Notes under the pieces: model-generated
What the model was told of the DNA's origin: nothing
The model's database searches: none
What the model saw: the letters and a program-made list of their open reading frames with translations, nothing else
Translations under genes and position numbers: made by a program
Shown: positions 28,469 through 36,431 of the stretch, piece by piece
Layout of the letters: every line of letters starts with the position of its first letter
Position numbering within the stretch: position 1 is the stretch's first letter
Origin: Azospirillum agricola
GTDB taxonomy: Bacteria > Pseudomonadota > Alphaproteobacteria > Azospirillales > Azospirillaceae
Length of the DNA: 64,000 bases
Direction: 5' to 3'
Assembly (NCBI RefSeq): GCF_017876095.1
Contig: NZ_JAGINM010000007.1
Coordinates: 248,001-312,000, forward strand

Positions 28469-29008
28469 GGCTTGGCCTCATCCGTCATTGAGCGCGCGGG
28501 AGTGCTCAAAGCCTGGGAGCTTCGGCTTGTGTGAAAGACCACGAGTTGCGGGATCCGTCATTAACCTGTGATGGCCTGCCGTCTTCTCCGTGCGAAAGCC
28601 CAGGGCCACGGCCTCCGTGACGACCGCCTGCGTGACGATCGCCGCCGCGACGCGGATGCAGGAACTGCCGGACGCTTCGGCCGGTCTCGTGCTGGCCGAC
28701 CTTCCCTGTTTCAGCGGGGCCATCCGCAAGGCCGGGTGAACCGCCCATCAACCGAATTCTCTTCCGATCGCACCAGCCCCGGCCCTGCGCGCGGAGTTTT
28801 CCTTATCGGCAGGAACTGCCGGGAACAGGACGCGAAACGGCAAGGGATGCCTTGTCGCGTCCCTGTTGCACGGAATATTTTGCAGCGCTCGAAAATGGCT
28901 GGGGATCAGGAAGCGCCTGGGACCGGCTTGCAACGGCAGGAAGGAGGCCGAAGCCTCCTTCCTGGTTGGTTCCATTGGGAAAATTCCCGATTCGACGCCT
29001 GAGCGTCG
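28469..29008. other. 540-base stretch without a convincing gene
   Basis: It carries the leader of the receiver gene (minus strand), the palindrome GGCAG-GAA-CTGCC (28808-28820) that recurs before flgF, and the flgH-side terminator hairpin (28938-28963). A 49-codon frame at 28590-28739 (+, GTG start) has G/C-rich third positions and translates to a plausible peptide containing MQELPDASAGLVLADL, but it has no ribosome-binding site or ATG. It may be a gene remnant. Confidence 0.5.
28938..28963 (-). terminator. Stable hairpin ending the flgFGAH operon
   Basis: A perfect 11-bp stem (28938-28948 with 28953-28963), read on the minus strand, closes the extra-stable loop C-TTCG-G. It is 46 bases beyond the flgH stop. 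No T-run follows, so it may act as a 3'-end stabiliser or a weak terminator. Confidence 0.5.
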
Positions 29009-29791
29009 TCAGAACGGCATGATGATGTCGAAGAGCTGCTGGCCGTAGCGCGGCTGCTGCACGTCGGTGATCTGGCCGCGGCCGCCGTAGGAGATGCGGG
29101 CCTCGGCGATCTTTTCGTAGCTGACGGTGTTTTGGGCGGTGATGTCCTCGGGCCGGATCACGCCGGTGATCTGGAGGTCGCGCACCTCGTAGTTCACGCG
29201 CACTTCCTGGCGGCCCTGGATGACGAGGTTGCCGTTGGGCAGGGTCTGCGTGATCAGAGCCGCCACCTTCAGTTCGATCTTCTCGTTGCGGTCCACCGAG
29301 CCCTTGCCGTCGTTCGTCGTGCTGCTGTTCAGGTCGACGAGGTTGGAGGCGCTGGCGCCGGCCGGCAGGACGCGGCTCAGCGTGCCGGCCTCCAGCCCGA
29401 ACAGGTTGGGCATGCCGGCCTTCTCGCCGTTGGCGCGCGACCGCTTGCTCTCGTTGGCCAGCTTGGCCTGGTCGTCGATGGAGATGTTGACCGTCAGCAG
29501 GTCGCCGACCTTGCCCGCGCGCTGATCCTTGAAGAAGGCCTTGGCGCCGGTCCGCCACAGTGAATTCGGGTTGCGCTCGGTCGGCAGCGGGGTCGGCATC
29601 GGCAGGCTGACCGGCTGGTAGCCCGGCTTGGCCTGCGGGTCCTGGATCTGGCTCAGTTCCGGCGCCTTGCCGATGTCGCTGATGCGCGAGGCGGCGTTGC
29701 AGGCGGTCAGCGAAGCGGCGGCGGCGGCGATCATCGCGAAGCGGAAGGCGGCCTTGGTGACGGTCCCGGCGGCGGTCTGGATGGCGGGCAT
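29009..29791 (-). CDS. flgH: Flagellar L-ring lipoprotein FlgH
   Basis: A 260-residue outer-membrane lipoprotein forming the L-ring around the flagellar rod. The lipobox is SLTAC (cysteine about 31). Family blocks are NSLWRTGAKAFFKDQRAGKVGDLLTV, RVLPAGASAS and VIRPEDITAQNTVSYEKIAEARISYGGRG. AAGGAGAAAG precedes the ATG. It is the last gene of flgF-flgG-flgA-flgH, 13 bases after flgA. The usual partner flgI, for the P-ring, is not in the window. Confidence 0.96.
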   Translation of the reverse strand: MPAIQTAAGTVTKAAFRFAMIAAAAASLTACNAASRISDIGKAPELSQIQDPQAKPGYQPVSLPMPTPLPTERNPNSLWRTGAKAFFKDQRAGKVGDLLTVNISIDDQAKLANESKRSRANGEKAGMPNLFGLEAGTLSRVLPAGASASNLVDLNSSTTNDGKGSVDRNEKIELKVAALITQTLPNGNLVIQGRQEVRVNYEVRDLQITGVIRPEDITAQNTVSYEKIAEARISYGGRGQITDVQQPRYGQQLFDIIMPF

Positions 29792-29804
29792 GGGAGCTTT
29801 CTCC

Positions 29805-30587
29805 TTACTTCGCGATGGTGCCGGGCTTTGCCACGGCGACGAGATTGTGACCCGCGACCGTCGCTTCGACGATGCGGTTGGACTGGGTGTTGACGACGCG
29901 GATCACTTCGCCGCGGCCGCCGTCCTGGAGGGCCTTGCCCTGGGTGGTCAGCGACATGCTCTCGGTCGCCAGCGTGATGGTGACGAGCGCGCCCTTGTCG
30001 ATCATGCGCGGCGACTGGAGGTCGCGCAGCCGCACCGGCTGGTTGGTCGGGACGCCGCGCCGGGGCGTCATGCCGATGAGCTGGGCGTCGGTGGCGGCGG
30101 TGTCGCTGCTGGTCTGGTCGGCGCGGACGTCCTGCCAGTCGACGTCGCCCGGGCCGATGACGTCGCCGGGGACCACCCGGCGGGCCAGCACCGGCACCTG
30201 GACCACGCCGAAGGCGCGGCCGGCGACCGGCAGGCGAACCGCCGGCTGGGTGTTCGACACCACGATCTCCGCCGCGAAACGGCCCTGCACCGGGTTGTAA
30301 TAGAGGTTCTCCACCGTGAGGCCGCCGGCGCCCTGGGGCGCGCGCAGTTCGATGGCGCGGCTGTCCAGTTCCATCTGCAACCGGCCGACCGTCACCACAC
30401 GGGACAGCGCGTCGGACAGGACGGCCTCCACATGCGGGGTGCCGTAGACCACGGACGGCGGCGGCGTGTCCGGCCCGGCGCCGGCGGGGGCTCCCATGGC
30501 GGGGGCTCCCATGGTGGCCGCGAATGCGGCGCCGGGGGCGGCCAGCAGGGCGGTGCCGAGGAGGAGGATGGAGAGGGTGCGCTTCAT
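29805..30587 (-). CDS. flgA: Flagellar P-ring assembly chaperone FlgA
   Basis: A 260-residue periplasmic protein with a signal peptide (cleavage about 23, AAFA), a variable Gly/Pro-rich spacer and a C-terminal SAF domain (about 120-260). The blocks VPVLARRVVPGDVIGPGDVDW and ATVAGHNLVAVAKPGTIAK are recognisable. FlgA assists polymerisation of FlgI into the P-ring. It lies between flgG and flgH in an operon order common to alphaproteobacteria. Confidence 0.92.
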   Translation of the reverse strand: MKRTLSILLLGTALLAAPGAAFAATMGAPAMGAPAGAGPDTPPPSVVYGTPHVEAVLSDALSRVVTVGRLQMELDSRAIELRAPQGAGGLTVENLYYNPVQGRFAAEIVVSNTQPAVRLPVAGRAFGVVQVPVLARRVVPGDVIGPGDVDWQDVRADQTSSDTAATDAQLIGMTPRRGVPTNQPVRLRDLQSPRMIDKGALVTITLATESMSLTTQGKALQDGGRGEVIRVVNTQSNRIVEATVAGHNLVAVAKPGTIAK

Positions 30588-30638
30588 GGCGGCGGTTCCC
30601 GGAACAGGAGGGCCAGACGAGGGAACTGGCTGGCGGCG

Positions 30639-31424
30639 TTACTTCATCTGGCTGGCTTGCTGCATCATCTCGTCGGTCGTCTTGATGATCTTGGAGTTCA
30701 TCTCGTACGCCCGCTGCGCGGTGATCAGCGTCGTGATTTCCTGCACCACGTTGACGTTGGAGGTCTCCAGCGCCCCCTGGGTCAGCCGGCCGAAGCCGGG
30801 GTTGCCGGGGTTGGCGGTGACCGCCTGGCCCGAGGCGCCCGTTTCCAGGAACAGATTGTCGCCGATGGCCTCCAGGCCGGCGGCGTTGGCGAAGGTGGCG
30901 AGCTGGATCTGGCCGACATTCTGCGTGGCGGTCTGGCCGTCCAGCTTCACCAGCACCTCGCCCGACGGGTTGATCGCCACGTCGACGGCGTTGTTCGGGA
31001 TGGTGATGTTCGGCTGGATCGGGTAGCCGTCGGCGGTGACGACCACGCCCTCGGGCGACAGCTTGAAGTTGCCGGCGCGGGTGTAGCTGGTGTCGCCGCT
31101 GGGCAGCGTCACCTGGAAATAACCCGAGCCGTTGATGGCGACGTCCAGCTTGTTGTCGGTGATGTTCAGGTTGCCCTGTTCCAGCACGCGGGCCACGGCG
31201 GCGACGCGGACGCCGGCGCCGATCTGCACGCCGGTCGGCACGACGGTGCCGGCGTCCGAGGAGGTCGAGCCGATGCGGCGGAAATTCTGGTAGAGCAGAT
31301 CCTGGAACTCGGCCCGCTGCTTCTTGAAGCCGGTGGTCGTGGCGTTCGCGATGTTGTTCGAGATCGTCTCGACGTTGAGCTGCTGGGCGATCATGCCGGT
31401 GGCGCCGATGGCGAGGCTGCGCAT
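30639..31424 (-). CDS. flgG: Flagellar distal rod protein FlgG
   Basis: A 261-residue rod subunit. The N-terminal rod signature is MRSLAIGATGMIAQQLNVETISNNIANATTTGFK (given here only as its key residues ANN/NNIAN), and the FlgG-specific insertion is FQDLLYQNFRRIGS. The C-terminus, VVQEITTLITAQRAYEMNSK, forms the second helix of the coiled pair. It builds the distal rod that crosses the periplasm through the L and P rings. GAGGAAAC precedes the start. It is 31 bases after flgF. Confidence 0.97.
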   Translation of the reverse strand: MRSLAIGATGMIAQQLNVETISNNIANATTTGFKKQRAEFQDLLYQNFRRIGSTSSDAGTVVPTGVQIGAGVRVAAVARVLEQGNLNITDNKLDVAINGSGYFQVTLPSGDTSYTRAGNFKLSPEGVVVTADGYPIQPNITIPNNAVDVAINPSGEVLVKLDGQTATQNVGQIQLATFANAAGLEAIGDNLFLETGASGQAVTANPGNPGFGRLTQGALETSNVNVVQEITTLITAQRAYEMNSKIIKTTDEMMQQASQMK

Positions 31425-31455
31425 GGGTCTGTTTCCTCTCGTCTTCGGGCGGGGC

Positions 31456-32178
31456 TCAGGCCGAGCGGCCCAGCTTCTGGATCATCGAGCGGATGCGCTC
31501 GTGCTCGTTGTCGATGACGCGCTGCGCCGACATGTAGCTGCGCTGGACCTCGATCATCTGCGTCATCTCCACGACGGGCTTCACGTTGCTACCCTCAAGC
31601 AAGCCTTGTGCCACCTTGGTGTCCGCCGGGGCCGGCTGCGGCTCCTCGTCGGAGACGTAGAGGCCGGAGCCGACTTCGGTCATCAGCTGCTCGTTCTTGA
31701 AGGTGACGATGTTCAGCTTGCCGACCGGGCCGAGTTCGGTGGAGACGGTGCCGTCGCCGCTGACCTTCACGTCCGAGGTGCCGGCGGGCAGCACGATGGG
31801 CTGGCCGTTGTCGGCCAGCACCGGCAGGCCGCCGCCGTCGACCATCTGGCGCTGGTCGTTCAGGCGGAAGTTGCCGGCGCGGGTGTAGCGCGGGCCGCTG
31901 GCGGTATCGACGGTGAAGTATCCGTTGCCGGTCAGCGCCAGATCCATCGGGTTTCCGGTCTGGGTCATCGCCCCGACCGAGAGATCGCGGACCACGGCAC
32001 GGTCCTGGACGAAGCTGACGCGCTCGTGGAGAGCCGGCTTTTCCATGAACTCGGTGAACAGCATGCGCTGGTTCTTGTAGCCGGTCGTGTTCATGTTCGC
32101 GATGTTGTTCGACGTCACATCAAGCTGCCGCCGCAGGGTGAGCTGGCGCGACAGAGCGACGTAGATCGAATTTTCCAT
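31456..32178 (-). CDS. flgF: Flagellar proximal rod protein FlgF
   Basis: A 240-residue rod protein with N-terminal LDVTSNNIANMNTTGYKNQ, a central FlgG-like D1 domain (LALTGNGYFTVDTASGPRYT) and C-terminal VVEMTQMIEVQRSYMSAQRV. It forms part of the proximal rod. It is first in the leftward operon, with a sigma-54 promoter at 32235-32250 giving a leader of about 45 bases. Confidence 0.96.
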   Translation of the reverse strand: MENSIYVALSRQLTLRRQLDVTSNNIANMNTTGYKNQRMLFTEFMEKPALHERVSFVQDRAVVRDLSVGAMTQTGNPMDLALTGNGYFTVDTASGPRYTRAGNFRLNDQRQMVDGGGLPVLADNGQPIVLPAGTSDVKVSGDGTVSTELGPVGKLNIVTFKNEQLMTEVGSGLYVSDEEPQPAPADTKVAQGLLEGSNVKPVVEMTQMIEVQRSYMSAQRVIDNEHERIRSMIQKLGRSA

Positions 32179-32234
32179 CTTGCCTCATCCTTCACACGGG
32201 GTCGGGCCGACATCCGACCGGCGAAAAGGGGTAT

Positions 32235-32250
32235 TGCAGGCAGCGTGCCA
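32235..32250 (-). promoter_or_regulatory. Sigma-54 promoter of the flgF operon
   Basis: On the minus strand the sequence TGGCACGCTGCCTGCA matches the -24/-12 consensus TGGCACG-N4-TTGCA with one change. GG and GC are exactly 12 bases apart. It is 57 bases before the flgF ATG and in the right direction. Middle flagellar genes of alphaproteobacteria are often RpoN-dependent. Confidence 0.85.
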
Positions 32251-32326
32251 ACCTTGCGGAGACGGCAGTTTCCCTGGATTCCCGGCAAGGCGATGGCGTT
32301 CCGGCCGGGCGGGGCAGGGGATGCCG

Positions 32327-32339
32327 GGCAGAAACTGCC
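32327..32339. promoter_or_regulatory. FlbD/ftr-like palindrome upstream of the sigma-54 promoter
   Basis: GGCAG-AAA-CTGCC lies within CCGGGCAGAAACTGCCGGGG, about 80 bases upstream of the flgF sigma-54 site, a normal enhancer distance. A near copy, GGCAG-GAA-CTGCC, is at 28808-28820, and CGGCAGTTT (about 32263) looks like a half site. It resembles the FlbD-binding ftr elements of Caulobacter flagellar genes as I remember them. Confidence 0.5.
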
Positions 32340-32463
32340 GGGGCGGGACCGTTCCTGCCGGGTTCCGCCGGGCAAGACTCTCCCGTTCCCGCCATGGCGC
32401 CGGGCCATGCGGGTGTGAGGACGGAATCCGGGCGTCGGGGGAGGGTGCCTGCTTTCCCTTCCG

Positions 32464-32557
32464 GGATCGTCATGCCCGGCCTTGAGCCGGGCCGTCATCC
32501 GCGAGCACGCGCACGCGCCGGCGGTTTTGCCCACGACAAGCACGGGCATGACGATCC
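32464..32557. repeat. Intergenic palindromic repeat, copy 2
   Basis: Perfect 15-bp arms GGATCGTCATGCCCG (32464-32478) and CGGGCATGACGATCC (32543-32557) enclose about 64 GC-rich bases. The arm core is the same as in copy 1 at 14841-14927. It lies in the flgF-fliL spacer. Confidence 0.7.
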
Positions 32558-32769
32558 TGGAAAGCCGGCGGCCTGAGCCCATCCCGTTTTCCGGACACGG
32601 AGGTCCGGGCGCCACCAATCAAAAAGCGTGCCGTTTCGGGCACAGAGCCGCTGAATTCCTTGCGGGGAGATGCCCCGCAGGGGTGTCGAAAGGACTTATT
32701 AACTATCCCAAAGATAACTTTGGCCGGTCGGCGGGATCCTCCCCGCCCCCGAAGCCACCCAGGATCCCC

Positions 32770-33300
32770 ATGGCCGCCGAAGCCGATGCCGGCGAACTTT
32801 CGACCGACGGACTGCCGCGAAAGAAATTCAGCGGCAAGAAGCTGGTGCTGTTCGTCATTCTCCCGCTGGTGCTGCTGATCGGCGCCGGGGCGGGGGTGTA
32901 TTTCTCCGGCCTGCTGGACAGTCTGCTCGGCAAGACCGAGGAGCACGCGGAGGAGGCGCACCCCGCCGAACCCGCGCAGCCCGACCCGCACGCGGCCCCG
33001 GTCTTCTACGACCTGCCCGACATGCTGGTGAACCTGAACAGCGCCGGCAAGCGGCCCGCCTTCCTGAAGATCAAGATTTCGATCCAGCTGTCGAAACCGG
33101 AGGACGTCTCGGCGGTTGAACATGTGCTGCCGCGCATCATCGACAATTTCCAGGTTTACCTGCGCGAGTTGCGGCTGGAGGATCTGCGCGGGTCGGCCGG
33201 CATGTACCGTCTGCGGCAGGAGCTGCTGATGCGCATCACCGCCGCCGCCCATCCGGTGAAGGTGAAGGACGTGCTGTTCAAAGAAATGCTGGTCCAGTAA
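32770..33300 (+). CDS. fliL: Flagellar basal-body protein FliL
   Basis: A 176-residue inner-membrane protein with one span (about 25-46), an acidic, proline-containing periplasmic linker and a C-terminal FliL domain (about 78-176). Blocks are FYDLPDMLVNLNSAGKRPAFLKIKISIQL and a C-terminus ending FKEMLVQ. FliL rings surround stator units and raise torque. The frame stays open upstream through the repeat region, but the ATG at 32770 is the natural start. fliM follows 17 bases later. Confidence 0.95.
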   Translation: MAAEADAGELSTDGLPRKKFSGKKLVLFVILPLVLLIGAGAGVYFSGLLDSLLGKTEEHAEEAHPAEPAQPDPHAAPVFYDLPDMLVNLNSAGKRPAFLKIKISIQLSKPEDVSAVEHVLPRIIDNFQVYLRELRLEDLRGSAGMYRLRQELLMRITAAAHPVKVKDVLFKEMLVQ

Positions 33301-33317
33301 CGGCGGGGACGCGGGCC

Positions 33318-34394
33318 ATGAGCGACACCGAGGAGCTGAGCGAAGAGGAACGCCTTGCCGCCGAATGGGCGGCGCTGGCGGAGGACAGCGGCGACGTCGG
33401 CGACATGGGCGGCGGCGGCGGGTCCACCCGCGTCCTGAACCAGGACGAGATCGACAGCCTGCTCGGCTTCGACCAGGGCGGGGCCGGAGACGGCGACAAC
33501 TCCGGCATCATGGCGCTGGTCAACTCGGCGCTGGTCAACTACGAACGCCTGCCCATGCTGGAGGTGGTCTTCGACCGCCTCGTCCGCATGATGTCGACAA
33601 GCTTGCGCAACTTCACCTCCGACAATGTCGAGGTCAGCCTCGACCAGATTTCCTCGGTGCGTTTCGGCGACTACCTGAACTCCATCCCGCTGCCGGCGAT
33701 GCTTTCGGTCTTCAAGGCGGAGGAATGGGACAATTACGGCCTGATGGTCGTGGACTCGGCGCTGATATACTCGATCGTCGACGTGCTGCTCGGCGGCCGG
33801 CGCGGCACGGCCGCGATGCGCATCGAGGGCCGCCCCTACACCACCATCGAGCGCAACCTTGTCGAGCGCATGGTCCATGTGGTGCTGTCCGACCTCTCCG
33901 CCGCCTTCGACCCGCTGTCGCCGGTGACCTTCCGCTTCGACCGGCTGGAGACCAACCCGCGCTTCGCCACCATCGCGCGCCCCGCCAACGCGGCGGTGCT
34001 GGTCAAGCTGCGCATCGACATGGAGGATCGCGGCGGCCGGCTGGAGCTGATGATCCCCTACGCGACGCTGGAGCCGGTCCGCGAACTGCTGCTCCAGATG
34101 TTCATGGGCGAGAAGTTCGGCCGTGACTCGATCTGGGAAACCCACTTGGCGTCGGAGCTGATGGTGACGGACGTCGATCTGTCGGCCGTGCTCGACGAGG
34201 TGACGATGACGCTGCACGACGTGCTGAACTGGCGCGTCGGCACCCGCATCCTGCTGAACGCCACGCCCGACGGCGCCATCGAGCTGCGCTGCGGCGACGT
34301 CTCGATGTTCCAGGGCCGCATGGGCCGCAAGGGCGGCCACATCGCGGTGCGGCTGGAAAAGGAACTTCCCAAACAGGAGGTCATGCGGCTGTGA
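33318..34394 (+). CDS. fliM: Flagellar motor switch protein FliM
   Basis: A 358-residue C-ring protein that binds CheY-P and sets rotation direction. The N-terminal CheY-binding element is VLNQDEIDSLLGF, here preceded by about 40 acidic, glycine-rich residues. A CheC-like middle domain (MVDSALIYSIVDVLLGGRRG) and a C-terminal SpoA domain (TRILLNATPDGAIELRCGDV) follow. The stop overlaps the GTG start of the next gene by four bases, so the genes are coupled. Confidence 0.97.
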   Translation: MSDTEELSEEERLAAEWAALAEDSGDVGDMGGGGGSTRVLNQDEIDSLLGFDQGGAGDGDNSGIMALVNSALVNYERLPMLEVVFDRLVRMMSTSLRNFTSDNVEVSLDQISSVRFGDYLNSIPLPAMLSVFKAEEWDNYGLMVVDSALIYSIVDVLLGGRRGTAAMRIEGRPYTTIERNLVERMVHVVLSDLSAAFDPLSPVTFRFDRLETNPRFATIARPANAAVLVKLRIDMEDRGGRLELMIPYATLEPVRELLLQMFMGEKFGRDSIWETHLASELMVTDVDLSAVLDEVTMTLHDVLNWRVGTRILLNATPDGAIELRCGDVSMFQGRMGRKGGHIAVRLEKELPKQEVMRL

Positions 34395-35017
34395 GTCCAA
34401 TGATCTCCCTGATCCTGGATCTGGTCATCGTCGGCCTGCTGGCGGCGACGATCGCCTACGCGATCATCCTCAACAAGCAGATCGTCAAGCTGCGCGAGAG
34501 CCGCGGCGAGATGGCCGAACTGATCCAGGGGCTGAACGACGCGATGGCCAAGGCCGACACCGGCGTGCGCGGGCTGAAGAAGACCGCCGCCGACACCGGC
34601 GAGGATCTCCAGCGCACCGTCGCCAAGGCGCAGGCCCTGCGCGACGAGCTGCACTTCATGATCGAGGCCGCCGACACGCTGGCCACCCGGCTGGGCAACG
34701 TCGCCGAGCGCGACAGCGGGCGCGACCAGGGGCGTCCTGGGGCGGCGCGCGGCCCGATGGCGCGCACCCCGGTCAAGCCGGCGCTCGCCCCGCGCCAGCT
34801 GGCCCGCCCGGTGCCGCTCGACTCGCACGACGACGACCATGACGACGCGCCGCCGCCGGTCCGGCTGGATCTTGCGCCGCGCCGCGCCGTGGCCCCGGAA
34901 CCGCGCGAGCCGCAACCCTTGGCCCGCGACCCGATAACCCGCGACGGGGAGAGCCTGTCGCGGGCCGAACGTGAACTGCTCCAGGCGATCGAGAACGCCG
35001 GTAGGGGGATCGGATGA
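34391..35017 (+). CDS. DUF6468-type membrane protein of the fliM operon
   Basis: A 208-residue protein with one N-terminal membrane span (about 5-27), a helical coiled-coil region (about 30-105) and a Pro/Arg/Asp-rich low-complexity stretch. A short conserved C-terminal helix (SRAERELLQAIENAGRGI) ends it. The pattern matches what I know as DUF6468, a family found next to fliM and motE in alphaproteobacteria. It starts at GTG in the fliM stop and ends overlapping the motE start, so its synthesis is coupled on both sides. A structural or stator-linked motor role is likely but unproven. Confidence 0.8.
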   Translation: MSPMISLILDLVIVGLLAATIAYAIILNKQIVKLRESRGEMAELIQGLNDAMAKADTGVRGLKKTAADTGEDLQRTVAKAQALRDELHFMIEAADTLATRLGNVAERDSGRDQGRPGAARGPMARTPVKPALAPRQLARPVPLDSHDDDHDDAPPPVRLDLAPRRAVAPEPREPQPLARDPITRDGESLSRAERELLQAIENAGRGIG

Positions 35018-36039
35018 GCGACGCGCAGAAGATCATCGCGGAGTTCGCCGCCCAACTGGCCGCGAAATCGACGGCCCAGCCGGGCGCGACCGCGGCGCGG
35101 GCGGAGGAACGGGTGGTGATCCGGCCGGCCGGCGCCGCGCCGACCGGGGTGCGGGTTTCCGCCTCCGTGGCGAATCCGCCGGCCGCCGCCCAGCCGTCCG
35201 GCCAGCCCGCCGCTGCCGCTGCCGCTGCCGCCCGTACCGCGCCCCGCGCCGGAGCCAAGAGCAAGGCGAAGGGGAAGCCACGCAAGGCTGCGGCGGTCCG
35301 GCGTCCGCTCGGGGAGCGTCTGCGCGCGCGCATGAAGGCGATCCGTTTCCGCCTGCTGCCGCTGACCATCTTCGTCGCGGTCCTGATGCTCGGTGTCCGG
35401 GTCGGCGATCTGTGGCGCCTCGTCGCGCGCGACGTGCGGCTGCCGGAGTTCCCGGTGTCGCTGGCCGAGAACCCGCCGGCCAAGCCGCCCGCCGCGACGA
35501 CCAAGCCGGCCGGCGCGCCCCAGACGGCCAGCGTCCCGAACCCGCCGAAGGACGGCCCGCCGGCCCAGGGCGGCTCGAACCCGGCGCCGCCGCCCGCCGC
35601 CGGCATGGCGCCGCTGGCCCCGCTTGGCCCGATTGACAACCAGGAGCTGCTGAAGCATTTCGCCGAGCGCCGCGCCGAGATCGAACAGCGCACCAAGGAG
35701 ATGGAGCAGCGCGAGGCCCTGCTGGCCGCCGCCGAGAAGCGGATCGACCAGAAGGTGGCGGAGATGGAGAAGGTCCGCACCGACATCCAGAAGCTGATGA
35801 ACCAGGGCGACGAGAAGCAGTCGGCGCAGCTTGAGAGCCTCGTGAAGATCTACGAGACGATGAAGCCCAAGGAGGCCGCCCGCATCTTCGAGGAACTGGA
35901 CATGCCCGTGCTGCTGGGGGTCATCCAGCGGATGAAGGAACAGAAGACGGCGCCGATCCTGGCGGCGATGGACCCGGTCAAGGCCAAGGAGGTGACCTCG
36001 GCCCTGGTCGAGCGCCGGGTGCCGATGAAGGTCAACTGA
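35014..36039 (+). CDS. motE: MotE-family flagellar motor accessory protein
   Basis: A 341-residue protein with about 100 low-complexity N-terminal residues, one membrane span (about 112-132), a proline-rich linker, and a coiled coil (about 215-270). A C-terminal MgtE-N-like helical domain (about 275-341, MKPKEAARIFEELDMPVLLGVIQRM) ends it. MotE in Sinorhizobium is a periplasmic chaperone for MotC. The position after fliM and DUF6468 fits. It overlaps the upstream gene by four bases. A strong terminator follows, ending the fliL-motE operon. Confidence 0.85.
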   Translation: MSDAQKIIAEFAAQLAAKSTAQPGATAARAEERVVIRPAGAAPTGVRVSASVANPPAAAQPSGQPAAAAAAAARTAPRAGAKSKAKGKPRKAAAVRRPLGERLRARMKAIRFRLLPLTIFVAVLMLGVRVGDLWRLVARDVRLPEFPVSLAENPPAKPPAATTKPAGAPQTASVPNPPKDGPPAQGGSNPAPPPAAGMAPLAPLGPIDNQELLKHFAERRAEIEQRTKEMEQREALLAAAEKRIDQKVAEMEKVRTDIQKLMNQGDEKQSAQLESLVKIYETMKPKEAARIFEELDMPVLLGVIQRMKEQKTAPILAAMDPVKAKEVTSALVERRVPMKVN

Positions 36040-36069
36040 GCCTGAGAACAAACCTGAGCCTGAGAACAA

Positions 36070-36104
36070 GCGGGCCGGATCGGCTGTCCGATCCGGCCCG
36101 CTTT
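36070..36104 (+). terminator. Terminator of the fliL-motE operon
   Basis: A perfect 14-bp stem (36070-36083 with 36088-36101, loop CTGT) is followed by TTT, 30 bases after the motE stop. CCTGAGAACAA occurs twice between stop and stem. Confidence 0.85.
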
Positions 36105-36125
36105 CCGTGGCGATGCAACCAGTTC

Positions 36126-36431
36126 CTACGCGGCCAGTCTTTGGAGACGGCCGTCGATGTCGTCGAGCGCGTGCATCAGCTCCCGCATCGCCTGGTCGGC
36201 GCGGGCACGGGCGAAGGGCCAGGCGTCGTCATCGGCCCGGCGGGCGGCCTCGATGTGGCCGGAGGCGCGGTTGCGAAGCCCGCGCAGGCTGTCGAGCGTG
36301 CGCTCCCACATTTCCCGCCCCTCGATCTCGGCGCGTTCGACGGTGGAGCGCAGGCGTTCCATGCGGTCGGCGGCGTGCAGGACCAGATCGCGGCTGAGCG
36401 CGTCGAAGGCTTGCCGTTCGCGGCTGCTCAT
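36126..36431 (-). CDS. Small helical hypothetical protein
   Basis: A 101-residue soluble, almost entirely helical protein rich in Arg, Glu and Ala, with heptad-like periodicity (AADRMERLRSTVERAEIEG). The frame opens upstream, but the ATG at 36431 is preceded by AGGGAGAA and gives a compact protein. It converges with the flagellar operon, separated by the terminator at 36070. I recognise no family. A flagellar link is possible only by position. Confidence 0.65.
   Translation of the reverse strand: MSSRERQAFDALSRDLVLHAADRMERLRSTVERAEIEGREMWERTLDSLRGLRNRASGHIEAARRADDDAWPFARARADQAMRELMHALDDIDGRLQRLAA

Larger units (their letters stand above)
32179..32769. other. Divergent regulatory region between flgF and fliL
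   Basis: This 591-base region holds no gene. It carries the sigma-54 promoter for flgF, GC-rich palindromes of the GGCAG-N3-CTGCC type, a dispersed palindromic repeat, and near fliL the hairpins TGCGGGG-AGATG-CCCCGCA-like (about 32662-32680) and CCAAAG-ATAA-CTTTGG (32708-32723). I could not find a convincing sigma-54 site facing fliL. Confidence 0.6.

Noticed and set aside
32640..32700. Possible sigma-54 promoter for fliL around GGGCACAGAGCCGCTG
   Set aside because: The distance between the GG and GC elements is off by one and the -12 element is poor.
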